From CAWGMT01 sp963823675 (GTDB lineage Bacteria; Planctomycetota; Planctomycetia; Isosphaerales; Isosphaeraceae): a stretch of 64,000 nucleotides of DNA. A model generated the notes under the pieces. The model had not been told where the DNA came from, searched no databases, and saw only the letters and a program-made list of their open reading frames with translations. A program made the position numbers and the translations under genes. The DNA is taken from the NCBI GenBank assembly GCA_963823675.1, contig CAWGMT010000007.1:186001-250000 (forward strand). Reading direction: 5' to 3'. Numbering within the stretch: position 1 is the stretch's first letter; the number at the start of each line of letters is the position of its first letter. Below, in pieces: positions 10,106 through 18,661 of this stretch.

Positions 10106-10221
10106 CACGCCGCTGAGCGGCGTGCAACGCGGACAGCACGCCGCGGATCGTTGTCGTTGATTCGAGACCGGCGGACGCTTTGGTCGTGACGCCTGTCACA
10201 CGCCTTGCGTTCGGCCGCAGG

Positions 10222-10259
10222 CCGGCTGGAGACCCAGGTCTCCCAGCCGGTTTTTCTTT
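10222..10259 (+). terminator. Rho-independent terminator
   Basis: Long GC-rich stem (10222-10234 with 10237-10250, one bulged C) followed by TTTTTCTTT. It lies about 115 bp after the BON gene. Confidence 0.85.
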
Positions 10260-10542
10260 GGAAGCCGATTCGATTCCAGTAACTTGACGCGGTCGGCGCT
10301 CGCAGTCGGCGCATCGGGCAAGACCGATTCCTGCGGAAATTGTCAACCGGACCGAGAATTTCTCACTCGCTGCAGCGGCTCTTGTTCGATAACTAGACTC
10401 GTGGACCGGTCGTCTGATCTGTGACGCAATCGCCGGCACTGATCGGTCAATCGCTCACGATAACGGTCCCGGCGCCCAAAGGCCGGAGGGGCAGGAGGCC
10501 TCCCGGCGCGTTTGCGCACGTTCCCAAGGAGGGGAGAAGACC

Positions 10543-11159
10543 ATGTTCCGATCCGCGCGGCACCGGAGCCCGATGACCCCGCGCTGGGTTCGCGGCCTGT
10601 TGGCGGGTGCCTTCCTGGCCTTGATCGCTATCAGCAACGTCGGATGTCTCGGCCATCGATTACGTATTCCGAAACATCTCGCCGTTGCACGTCACGGGCT
10701 GGTCGTTCGCCTGGCCGATCCTGCCGTCGCAACAGCAACGTCTGGAAGAAGACATCAAGCGCGAAGAGCGCGACAAGGTCCCCATTCTCGACCCGATCCC
10801 GGCCGAGTTCGCACCGGCGGCCTGCCTCGACCCACCCAGCGAGGAAGAGGTCTGGAACAAGGTGCGCAAGTTCAAGAACGGCTGCCCGCCGTTCTACGAG
10901 ACCCAGCGCAATAACGTCCGGATCCTGATCGAGAAGATCGGCGAGAAGATCGACCCGTGCAAGGTCTATCCCGCTCGCCGGACCTTGCCAGCTGGTTCAC
11001 TGCCACTACAAGTGCACGGTCTATTACGACGAGCTTTACTGGTCGGACTATCCGATTCCGTTCAATCACGTCGATCACAAGGTCGAGGTCGTCTACATCG
11101 ACAAGGATCACCTCCGCCGCTGCGGTGGACCGGAGCAGACCGCCACGCCTCCGCTCTGA
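10543..11159 (+). CDS. Putative Cys-containing lipoprotein, frameshifted
   Basis: A gene of about 205 codons read in three frames. The ATG at 10543 has GGAGGGGAGAAG upstream. The N-terminus (WVRGLLAGAFLALIAISNVGC) is a signal peptide with lipobox-like NVGC. One extra base after that Cys moves coding to the frame giving IDYVFRNISPLHVTGWSF and IKREERDKVPILDPI. A second extra C near 10968 leads to the last frame (AGPCQLVHCHYKCTVYYDEL ... HLRRCGGPEQTATPPL), stop at 11157-11159. Several Cys in the final third suggest disulfides in an exported protein. Family not recognised. Confidence 0.62.
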
Positions 11160-11309
11160 GGTGAGTTGATCTCGTTCTTGTGACGTTCGGTTTCCCCTCA
11201 CCCCGCCTGGCCAAGCTTTCCTCTGCGAGAGCGATTGGCCGAGCCGGGCGAGGGGATTCCGTTTGTCGTGCTCTTCGATACCGGACGCGGGCATTGGCGA
11301 GCGAATTGT

Positions 11310-11364
11310 AGGGTGGGTGCAACCCACCGCGAAAGGTATAAGGCCGGTCGGTTGCACCCACCCT
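11310..11364. repeat. 15-bp inverted repeat, REP-like palindrome
   Basis: Arms 11310-11324 and 11350-11364 are perfect reverse complements (AGGGTGGGTGCAACC and its complement) with a 25-nt loop, in the gap between convergent genes ending at 11159 and 11408. Confidence 0.7.
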
Positions 11365-11407
11365 GGAATTATGCGGTCGTTCTCCAACGACGCATAACGG
11401 GTCGCCG

Positions 11408-12352
11408 TCATTTGTCGCCGAAGAAGGGGAAGATCCTCATCAGTTCGTCCCGGCTGGGCTGCGAGCCGTATTCGCAGACCTCGAAGGCTTCGGCGTACTT
11501 GACCGCCTTGCCCTTCTCTTCCCCCAGCAGCTCGATCAGCTTGGCGCGAAAGCGGTCGGCCAAGCCGCCGTATCGCCGTTCGGCGCGTTTCCGGGTCCAC
11601 GCCAGCCGATCCTCCTTCGCCTTGGGCACCTCGCCGAGATAGCCAAAGAGCCAGGGGTTCCACTCGTAGAACTGCGACTCCAGGGCATCGATGCAGGCGA
11701 CCTTGAGGTCGAACACGGGGTCGATCGGCACGACGACGTCCGGGGAAAACGGGTTTGGCTTCTTGAAGTCGTCCTCGGTGTAGAGGAACACCGGGTTCTT
11801 GCGCAACGCCGGCACATCGGGGCAGAAGCTCGGGACGATGACCATGAAGGCCGCATCCTGGACCAGGATGCCCGTGTAGCGATGGTCGGGGTGATAGTCG
11901 TTGGGCCGGTGTGAGATCACGACGTCGGCCTTCCACTCGCGGATCTTGCGGGTGATCAACCGGCGGTTTTCCAGCGTCGGCAGGAGCTCGCCGTCGTGGA
12001 TGTCGAGCACGTCGGTTTCGATTCCCAGGATCTCGGCACATCTCTTGACCTCGGCGGTGCGCCGGCGAGCCAGGAATGCTCCGGCCATCTCGTGGTGGCC
12101 GATGTCGCCGTTGGTCACGCTGACGAACTTGACCTTGTAACCGAGCTTGGACCATCGCGCGGCCGTTCCCCCCGCTTCGAGCTCGCAGTCGTCGGGATGG
12201 GCGCCGAACACGATGATTCGCAAGGGATCGCCGGCCGCGGACTTTGCCTCGCCCGCCGGGGCTTCCGGCGGGATCGCGGTCACGAAGGCCGCCAGCAAGC
12301 CCAAGGCGGTAGGCCAGAACATGATCGTGAATTTGGACTGATACCGTTGCAT
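11408..12352 (-). CDS. PIG-L family deacetylase, exported
   Basis: Zinc-dependent N-acetylglucosaminyl deacetylase-like protein, 314 residues. Residues 1-33 hold a signal peptide (FWPTALGLLAAFVTAIPPEA). The family signature AHPDD follows RIIVFG, and the second metal site is in YHPDHRYTG with the conserved SHRPNDYHPDH context. Members remove acetyl groups from amino sugars or related small thiol precursors, and planctomycetes carry many exported copies that may act on polysaccharides. The substrate here is unknown. The protein is full length. It stands alone on the minus strand. Confidence 0.93.
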   Translation of the reverse strand: MQRYQSKFTIMFWPTALGLLAAFVTAIPPEAPAGEAKSAAGDPLRIIVFGAHPDDCELEAGGTAARWSKLGYKVKFVSVTNGDIGHHEMAGAFLARRRTAEVKRCAEILGIETDVLDIHDGELLPTLENRRLITRKIREWKADVVISHRPNDYHPDHRYTGILVQDAAFMVIVPSFCPDVPALRKNPVFLYTEDDFKKPNPFSPDVVVPIDPVFDLKVACIDALESQFYEWNPWLFGYLGEVPKAKEDRLAWTRKRAERRYGGLADRFRAKLIELLGEEKGKAVKYAEAFEVCEYGSQPSRDELMRIFPFFGDK

Positions 12353-12782
12353 GGGGGCCCTCCTCGATAAGTCTCGACGCTGTTTGGCTCGCAGCCTCTG
12401 ATCTCGTCTGCGATCTCCCAGCGTGCCACGTTGATCCTACGCGGATCGGCTGTCAATCAATGGAGCACCTCCGAACGGAGAATTGTCCGGTCGCGGGCAG
12501 CCCACAGCGTCTCCGTCTCTGCTCGGACGTTCGGTTTTCGGACCATCGGTCAATTGCGGGAATTGCTCGGTGATGTGCGAGCTTGTACCGAAAACTCGGG
12601 CAGGCCGAACCGTCCAATCGTATTGACCCGCGATACATCTTTCATGAGGATGTGAAGTTCATGGCGCCGCCGTCCGCCCAGCCTGGACGGCCGGCGGACG
12701 CTCTCGGCCGTCGAACTGGCAGACGTGTTTGGCTGGGATACCGTGTCGCAGAGGCAACGGCGCCAGGAGACGAACCAGCGCG
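12353..12782. other. Intergenic region with weak ORF coupled to the next gene
   Basis: 430 bp upstream of the gene at 12783. A short frame (about 12652-12786) ends in TGA overlapping the next ATG (ATGA at 12783-12786), which could mean a small upstream gene. Its translation is split between two frames (RTLSAVELADVFGWDTVSQ in one), so I do not call it. Confidence 0.35.
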
Positions 12783-13386
12783 ATGAATGCCGCCGACCTC
12801 TACCGCAAAGCTGCGGTAACGAAGGCAATCGAAGTTCTCGGTCGCCTCGATTCCGCGACCCGCAGCGCATTTTTCCAACGGCTCGACTCCCTTCCGGCCT
12901 TTCCCTGATCTCTCCGAAGCGCTCCGCGCCGAGAGAACTTATTTCCGCGTGAACTACCGCGAGAAGTTCGCGAGCCTCGACGACGGAGATGTGTCCGGGT
13001 CGATACGTGAAGCATACGGACTCCCCGCGCCGACAGAGGGGAGCTGCGGCCTGATTGATTGCGTATTTCCCGAAGGTGATCCAGCCGAGCGAATGCTACT
13101 TGCCTCGGGCGGGAGCCGCTCCGCGCTACTCGCACTGGCCGACCAGGTACTCGCCGCATTCGACACCTTCGTCGAAATCGCCGAGGGCGATGGGAATGCC
13201 TCCTCCGAGAAGCTCGCCGCCATACGGGATGCCGCCTCATCGAATCCGCTGCTCAAGGATGAACTGCGGGCTTTCGATACCGTGCGCTCGATATGGGAGC
13301 GCTTCAGCGCACGATTCGCAGGCCTGCGCTCCCTCGCTCATGCCGAACAACCAGTGGCGGATCCGCCCCATGGGGACGGACCTTGA
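12783..13386 (+). CDS. Hypothetical soluble protein, one frameshift
   Basis: Unknown protein of about 200 residues. It starts at ATG 12783 (NAADLYRKAAVTKAIEVLGR) and hits a stop at 12906 because of one extra T around 12899-12905. The next frame continues smoothly (DLSEALRAERTYFRVNYREK) to 13386. The predicted product is acidic and mostly helical, without signal peptide or membrane helix. No family was recognised. The run of three T and three C at the break is a typical indel site. Confidence 0.5.
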
Positions 13387-13504
13387 TTCCAGGCGGCTCG
13401 CGCTCGCGCTTGGCCCCGCGAGGGTCGGGATCGGCCCTGGGTCAGAGCTTGATCGTGTTAGGGTGATCGGCGGAAGAAAACATACCCGTGGCCGAGCGAT
13501 CGTA

Positions 13505-13525
13505 GGACGGATTGGCAATCCGTCC
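13505..13525. repeat. 9-bp hairpin repeat
   Basis: Perfect stem GGACGGATT/AATCCGTCC with a 3-nt loop, in a 700-bp gene-free stretch (13387-14093). It is the type of short palindrome often dispersed in planctomycete genomes. Confidence 0.55.
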
Positions 13526-13950
13526 CGGTGAATTTGGATCTGCGGGTCGCCCGAGCGGCCCAGGCAGCGCGCAGCCCCCAGGACGCAACACCGGCTGCGG
13601 GCGAGGGTTCGGTGAAATGGCGAGCTGGGTTTGCTCACTCTCGCGATGTTCTCCGGGCGCGGCAGTAGGTGAGAGCCAGTGAGAGGAATCCGCTGCTTTT
13701 TTTGTTTTGGCCCCCAGGGTCAAGAGCCCCGGGCCAAGGAGCCGGCCGGCGCGCCCTCGAGTGGCAAGGAAGTGTGGATTGCATCTAAACCACGACCATC
13801 GCGAATCTTACGAATGAGGGAGCCGTCTTCCGGGGCAGCGCCCCAGAACCTCGTCGTGATGACAGGTCCTGACAGGTAGGGAGCCGCCGTTCGTTGCCGG
13901 CTGCCGTCGGAACGAAATGCACCCCTTCCCAGCGTCGCTGTTTCCTCCCC

Positions 13951-14022
13951 CATACTCGGCATACTGGGCATAGTGGGCACGCTTTCGCGGGTGCCAAAAT
14001 TTGCCCGGTATGTGCCGAGTAT
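13951..14022. repeat. Long imperfect palindrome, copy 1
   Basis: The sequence from CATACTCGGCATACTGGGCA to TGCCCGGTATGTGCCGAGTA folds back on itself. The stretch CATAGTGGGCACGCT resembles the palindrome at 23318-23371, so the two belong to one dispersed family. Confidence 0.6.
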
Positions 14023-14093
14023 ACGCCCAGACGACGGAATGCCCCCGGGCTTTGTGTTCTTGCATCCAAACAACTCTGAACGGCTATGTGGAT

Positions 14094-14231
14094 CGAAAAA
14101 GTTGGTATCAGAACTATTTATTTTATTTCCAACATTCTCCAAGCTGTGTATAGTGGCGCCAAATCGGAAAAGTCGGTATCAGACCATTTTATTTTATTGC
14201 CAGCATTCCCTAGGCTCTATATGGTGTCGCC
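14094..14231. repeat. Two direct REP-like units upstream of the transposase
   Basis: Units 14094-14160 and 14165-14231 are about 67 bp each and similar along their length; both contain GGTATCAGA followed by TTTATTTTATT. Their core is the reverse complement of the core in the two units downstream of the transposase gene (14973-15110). The second unit ends right at the start codon. Confidence 0.8.
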
Positions 14232-14933
14232 ATGGGTTATGGACCGCGATTGATCTCACACGAGTTCTGTTTTCACGTTCTGAATCGGGGCAATGACCGG
14301 CAGTGCGTGTTCTCCGACGATGACGATCATCGCGCATTCCTGAATGCGCTGGGCCAAACGCAGTTGCGGTATCCGTTTCGGCTCTATGGCTACTGTTTGA
14401 TGTCCAACCATTTCCATCTTTTGCTGCGAACCGAGCCGGGCGTCTCGATCAGCCGGGTGCTGCAATCGCTGACGATCGCCCATACGTGGCGGTATCATAA
14501 GCGCCACGGTTCCGTGGGGCATGTCTGGCAGGGGCGGTTCAAGAGCCCGGCGGTTGAGAGCGACGATCATCTGTGGACGGTGCTGCGGTACATCGAGGCC
14601 AATCCGTTGCGTGCCGGGATCGTGGCAGACCCGCGGGACTACCCCTGGTCAAGCTATCCGGCCCACGCGATGGGACGCTCTGATCCGTTGTTAAGCAAGT
14701 TCCCCGAGTGGCAAGAACTGGGCGATGACGAGCCCGCGCGTCGGGCTCGGTGGCACGAGAAAGTGGTTTCGGGCCTGCTTGACGCGGAATTGGCGGCCGT
14801 GCGGCGATCCCTGGCGAGCGGGCACCTGTTCGGATCCGAGAGCTGGGTCGAAGCGACCGAGCTTCGGCTTCAAGTCTCTAACGCGCGTCGCCCGCGCGGT
14901 CGGCCTCGAAAAACCCCGCCACTTCAAGCGTGA
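14232..14933 (+). CDS. REP-associated tyrosine transposase (Y1_Tnp/RAYT family)
   Basis: Single-strand transposase of the HUH type, 233 residues. The HUH motif is NHFHLL, preceded by the usual FHVLNRGNDRQ start and YGYCLMSNHFH. The expected catalytic Tyr is in VLRYIEANPLRAG, followed by DPRDYPWSSYPAH. The C-terminus is basic (ARRPRGRPRK) and may bind DNA. Family members cut and join single strands at hairpins of REP elements. Inverted pairs of repeats flank this gene on both sides, as is usual for RAYT genes. All motifs are intact and it could be active. Confidence 0.93.
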   Translation: MGYGPRLISHEFCFHVLNRGNDRQCVFSDDDDHRAFLNALGQTQLRYPFRLYGYCLMSNHFHLLLRTEPGVSISRVLQSLTIAHTWRYHKRHGSVGHVWQGRFKSPAVESDDHLWTVLRYIEANPLRAGIVADPRDYPWSSYPAHAMGRSDPLLSKFPEWQELGDDEPARRARWHEKVVSGLLDAELAAVRRSLASGHLFGSESWVEATELRLQVSNARRPRGRPRKTPPLQA

Positions 14934-14972
14934 GGGCGGTTGGCACCAACCGGGTTGGCACCAACCGCGTCG

Positions 14973-15110
14973 GCGAAAAGCAGGCAAACCTGTTGGTATG
15001 ACAAAGAAAATAAACTGTTCTGATACTGATTTATTTGACGAGTCGCGGAAAGCAGGAAAGCCTGCTAGTGTGGCAAAGAAAATAAACTGTTCTGATACCG
15101 TTTACTTAAG
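14973..15110. repeat. Two direct REP-like units downstream of the transposase
   Basis: Units 14973-15038 and 15045-15110 (66 bp each) share AAAGAAAATAAACTGTTCTG. Each begins with a small hairpin: CAGG-caaa-CCTG in the first and AGCAGG-aaag-CCTGCT in the second. They are inverted relative to the two units at 14094-14231. Confidence 0.8.
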
Positions 15111-15208
15111 AGGATCGGGCGTCCGGAGACCTGCGTTCGATGGACGGTTGCGGCTCCGCGACGTCAGGCAGAGGTGTGTTGGGCCAGTGGCAGCGATCGA
15201 CCTGGTTC

Positions 15209-15680
15209 CTACTTCTTTCGGGCGCCGCCCTCCTCCTCGGCTGATTGCACCAGCGCCGCGACGGCCGAGTTCAACCTCTGGTTGCTGGGAGTGCCGGAGA
15301 ACTTGTGTCGGATGACACCCTGAGCATCAAGGAGATAGAGCGAGGGCCAGCCGTGGACATTGAACCGACGGGCGATCGGCCCCGGAGTGTTGGCGCTGCC
15401 GCCGCCGTCGCACCAGAAACGCGCGGTGATGTGTTCCGCGTTCATCTGCTCCTTGAGCTTGACTATGTCGACGTCGCTGTTGACACCGAGCAGGACGAAC
15501 GGCCTGCCGCGCATCGTTTCCGCGAGCAACCGCTCGAGCGAAGCGACGTCCCGGCAGGCGCCGCACCAGCCGGCCCAGAAGGTGAGGAGGACGACCCTAC
15601 CGCGAAAGTCGCTCAGCCGAAACGGCTGGCCATCGATATCCGTCCCAGTGATTTCAGGTGCCGGCTTGCCGACAGCCAGA
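15209..15680 (-). CDS. TlpA-like thioredoxin domain (3' part of a broken long gene)
   Basis: Thioredoxin-fold domain of about 150 residues. It starts within AVGKPAPEITGTDIDGQPF, has the redox motif WCGAC inside LLTFWAGWCGACRDV, and the cis-Pro region HGWPSLYLLDAQGV. It reduces or rearranges disulfides, probably outside the cytoplasm. A possible start lies at 15712, but the first residues there are out of frame with real similarity: the preceding frame (ending at 15654) runs into it through LDEILQ, so this is best read as the C-terminal domain of the minus-strand gene starting at 18277. The C-terminal tail is Glu/Lys-rich. Confidence 0.8.
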
Positions 15681-16660
15681 TTGCAGGATCTCGTCCAGTT
15701 CGGCCCGGGCATCTTCGGCCAGTTTGGCCCGGGCGGCTCTGGTCAATCGGTCGTCGCCGGCGGGCCCGCTGGCGAAGTCGTTGAGGGTCCGCTCGAGCGC
15801 CGCCTCGGCGCGCTTCATCAGAGCGTCGGCGTCCCTGTCGATAAACCGGGTGAAGCTCTCCTTGCCGGCGCCTTCTTCAAGGTATCTGGCCAACCAACGC
15901 CGGGCCGATTCGGGGTCCTCGCGGAGGCTGTGAACCCGTTCGGACTGATTCTTCAGATACTGACCCAGCCACAGGCAGGCGAGTCCACGGGTGTATCGGT
16001 TGGGGTCCTTCTCGACGACCGCACGGAACAGCCGTTCCATCGACGGCGACACCGAGTAGACCATCGGGGCCTGGCGACCCACTCTTCCTGTTCCGGCCTG
16101 GCTGACGAGAAGATCGATGGCGCGGTCGTATTCGGGCCCGTCAAAGCCGCGCTGGACGATCCAGATCAGGGCGTCGACGGCCGCCGGGTCCGTTGGGGCC
16201 GCCTCGGCGATCGCAAGGAACCGGCCGATATACGATCGAGGCTGGGGGTACTTTTCTCGGTCCGCCCTCGTCCGATCCTCGGCCGTCTTGGCGTTCCTGC
16301 GCGCTTGATCGTAGGCCTGAAACGCCGTCTTATATTCCTCGAGCAGCGCCTGGTAGCGGCCCCGGGTCGTGTTCAGATCCGGAGGCTGGTCGAGGGACTG
16401 GGCCCGGAGTCCCGGCGTGAGTCGCGCCCAGTCGCACATGAGTAAGTTCCAGCGTCCGGGCGGCAGGGGGACCTTCCAGAGGGCCGAGCCGTCGAGGTTG
16501 ACCAGCTCGATCGAACCCTCCTTGGTCCGGCCATCGATCAAGTTCAGTGCCAGCCGCGATCCATCGGGCGACCAGTAGACGCTCGCCGACCTGCCGGGAT
16601 CAAGCTTGACCGGGATCTCGCGTGGGCCCTTGCCCTCGATGTCCGCGACGAAGAGCCTGG
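15680..16660 (-). CDS. Propeller end and helical domain preceding the thioredoxin domain
   Basis: Middle part of the broken minus-strand gene. The first 90 residues continue a beta-propeller (RLFVADIEGKGPREIPVKLD; YWSPDGSRLALNLIDG). Then comes a helical region with YQALLEEYKTAFQAYDQAR and a TPR-like stretch (FLAIAEAAPTDPAAVDALIW; DRYTRGL-like cores), a layout seen before thioredoxin domains in planctomycete TlpA-type proteins. Frames change at about 16660 on the N-terminal side and about 15680 on the C-terminal side. Stop codons exist only because of those shifts. Confidence 0.65.
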
Positions 16661-16664
16661 AGTG

Positions 16665-17680
16665 CCGGAACATCGTCCACAGTCTTGATCTCGACGTAAG
16701 CGATGCTCCGGCCGTCCGGAGAGATCTTGAAGATGGAGAAAGAATCATCGTTCGCCGACCCTTCAGTCAGGTACCGGGCGCCGGTCCCGTCTGGGTGAAC
16801 GAGGGTGAGCCGTCCCTTATGGGTCGGTTCGCCGCCCAAGGTCCGAGTCGCGAGCCACGTGCCGTCGCGGGAGCAATCGAGGACGAGATCGTCGCCGGGG
16901 ATCGGCAGCCTGGTCCGGCCCGTGCCATCGGCATTGACACGCCAGGTCTCGAAGTTTCGATGCTGGACGCCGACCGGCACGCCGATGATGACCTGTCCGC
17001 CGTTGTTCAACCAGAAAGGTTGGCCCGTCTTGTCGAAGATCCGCCGGGGAGGTGTCTGGCCCGTCAGATCATAAACCCAGATGCCGGCCTCTCGCGGGTC
17101 GGGGTTCCGGCCGACGATCGCGGAGACCAGGTAGCGGCCGTTCGAGGAGACGGGGCCGCCGCCGATGGCGAGCCCCGTATAGATCGTCCGCCACGTCGCG
17201 GTCTGTGGGTCGATAGCAACGACGCCTGCGAAGGGGTCCTCCCCGTCCCTCCGCGACAGATCGGCGGCCCGGACAACAAGCTCGCCGGCCGATCGTTTCG
17301 CCGTTCGTGACGGGTTGTCGTGCGGCGAACCGGATAAAGCCGCCTTTGCGGTCTTGCCCACTGGTGCATCTTGCGGCCGGGCTCCGGCGGTCCGATAGAC
17401 AAACATCCCCATCCCGGCGGCGAGTGCGCCGAGAGCCAGGACAGCTCCCACGGTTCCCCTGAGCCTGGAACGGACCATCATCCTCAGCACTCCTTCGGTG
17501 AGGGCGGCGACGGTCGCCGGGACTCCCCCGGTTGCCGCTGTGCCCGCCGCCATCTGCATCGCGGACTGGACCAGGGAATGAGACAGCGCGGCCGGTACGG
17601 CCGCCTCCGCCGTGTGCGCGGCAATGCCGGCGGTCAGAAGCCCAGATGCCGGCGCCAGTCCTCGGCGGGTGAGTCGCTGC
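16665..17680 (-). CDS. Membrane anchor and beta-propeller domain linked to an ECF sigma factor
   Basis: Second part of the broken gene. It begins with LTRRGLAPASGLLTAGIA and a Thr/Ala-rich stretch (ALTEGVLRMMVRSRLR), followed by one membrane helix (GTVGAVLALGALAAGMGMFVY), as in the C-terminal extensions of planctomycete ECF sigma factors. After about residue 130 come WD40/TolB-like blades: WRTIYTGLAIGGGPVSSNGR, then TWRVNADGTGRTRLPIPGDD and FSIFKISPDGRSIAYVEI. The propeller would lie outside the cytoplasm if the helix spans the membrane. Promoter, start and sigma domain are in the upstream frame. Confidence 0.68.
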
Positions 17681-17684
17681 GCGC

Positions 17685-18277
17685 AACCGGTCCCGCCCTC
17701 GCGACAGCCGCGACATGATCGTGCCCTGGGCACAGGCGAGCCGCCGGGCAGCCGCCTCGGTGGTCAGGCCCTCCAGGTAACAGAGCACGATCGCCTCCCG
17801 GTACTTCTCCGGCAGGCGGTCGACCTCCTCATGGAGCTCCGGCCAAGCCTCCGACTGATGCCGTTCTGTGTCGCCCGATGATTCCATGGTGGTCATCGCC
17901 GCCCGCCGCCGTTCGTGCTCCCGCCGCCGGGCCGAGTCGGCCTGGGACCGCCTCGCCACGCGATGGGCAACCCCGTAGAGCCAACTGGCCACGGACTCAC
18001 GCTTGCGGACCGAACCGGCCCGCCGCGCCAGGATGAGGAATGTGGCCTGGAACGCATCCTCGGCGTCGTGCGCGTCGCAGAGGATCTGTCGGCAGACGCG
18101 CAGCACCATCGGCCCGTGCCGCTCGACCAGCGCCGCGAACCCGGCCTGGGCCGACTCACCGCCACTGGCAACGAACCGCTCCAGGAGCTGCCCGTCAGTG
18201 AGGTCCCCGACCACCCCCACGCGGTACAACGTGCACAGGTATTTCAAGCTGGCGATGTCCATCCAGGTGCTCGTCAT
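17685..18277 (-). CDS. ECF-type RNA polymerase sigma factor domain
   Basis: Sigma-70 family factor of the ECF class. Region 2 is clear: AALVERHGPMVLRVCRQIL, then DAHDAEDAFQATFLILARRA and SWLYGVAHRVARR. Region 4 is YREAIVLCYLEGLTTEAAAR with the helix-turn-helix ending RLSRGRDRL. Region 1-like start at DLTDGQLLERF. The frame breaks near 17685, just after region 4, and the neighbouring frame continues into a membrane helix and beta-propeller, typical of sigma factors with long C-terminal sensory extensions. Such factors may be controlled by their own extension rather than by a separate anti-sigma factor; none is adjacent. Confidence 0.85.
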
Positions 18278-18661
18278 CGATTCGGTTTCCGTCGTGCTGC
18301 CGACTCATGTAGTGCCCTGAGGCGATCATCCTATTCCAATGGGCGTTTCAGTGCAGCCCTCGCTTGGATCGACACAGTTTGTTTTGTCGCCGACATCCCG
18401 CAACTCCGGGGAGTTTTCAACCGGCTCGGCCTCGACGAACACAAACCTGGTGTGCCGCCTTGTGCCACGCCCCGCGAACATCGCCAGAGTACGTACGCCC
18501 AGTTCGTTGTGATCGGCCACGTGCCTGAGGCGACCGTGAGCCGCCTTCCGCCCGGCCATGCCGGCGTCAATCAACTGTGCCCGATGCGCCGCGCGCCTTG
18601 CCTGCGCGCCGCGTATCGCCGTAAAATCAGTTGCCATGAACGCGACTTACGTCATTTCGAG
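18278..18661. other. Divergent intergenic region
   Basis: About 380 bp between the leftward sigma gene and the rightward secreted protein gene. A plus-strand frame runs through it but only mirrors the sigma gene upstream; no motif or repeat was noticed. Confidence 0.4.

Noticed and set aside
17915..18661. N-terminal extension of the secreted protein at 18662
   Set aside because: It runs antisense through a clear ECF sigma gene and has no protein-like features; the signal peptide begins just after 18662.
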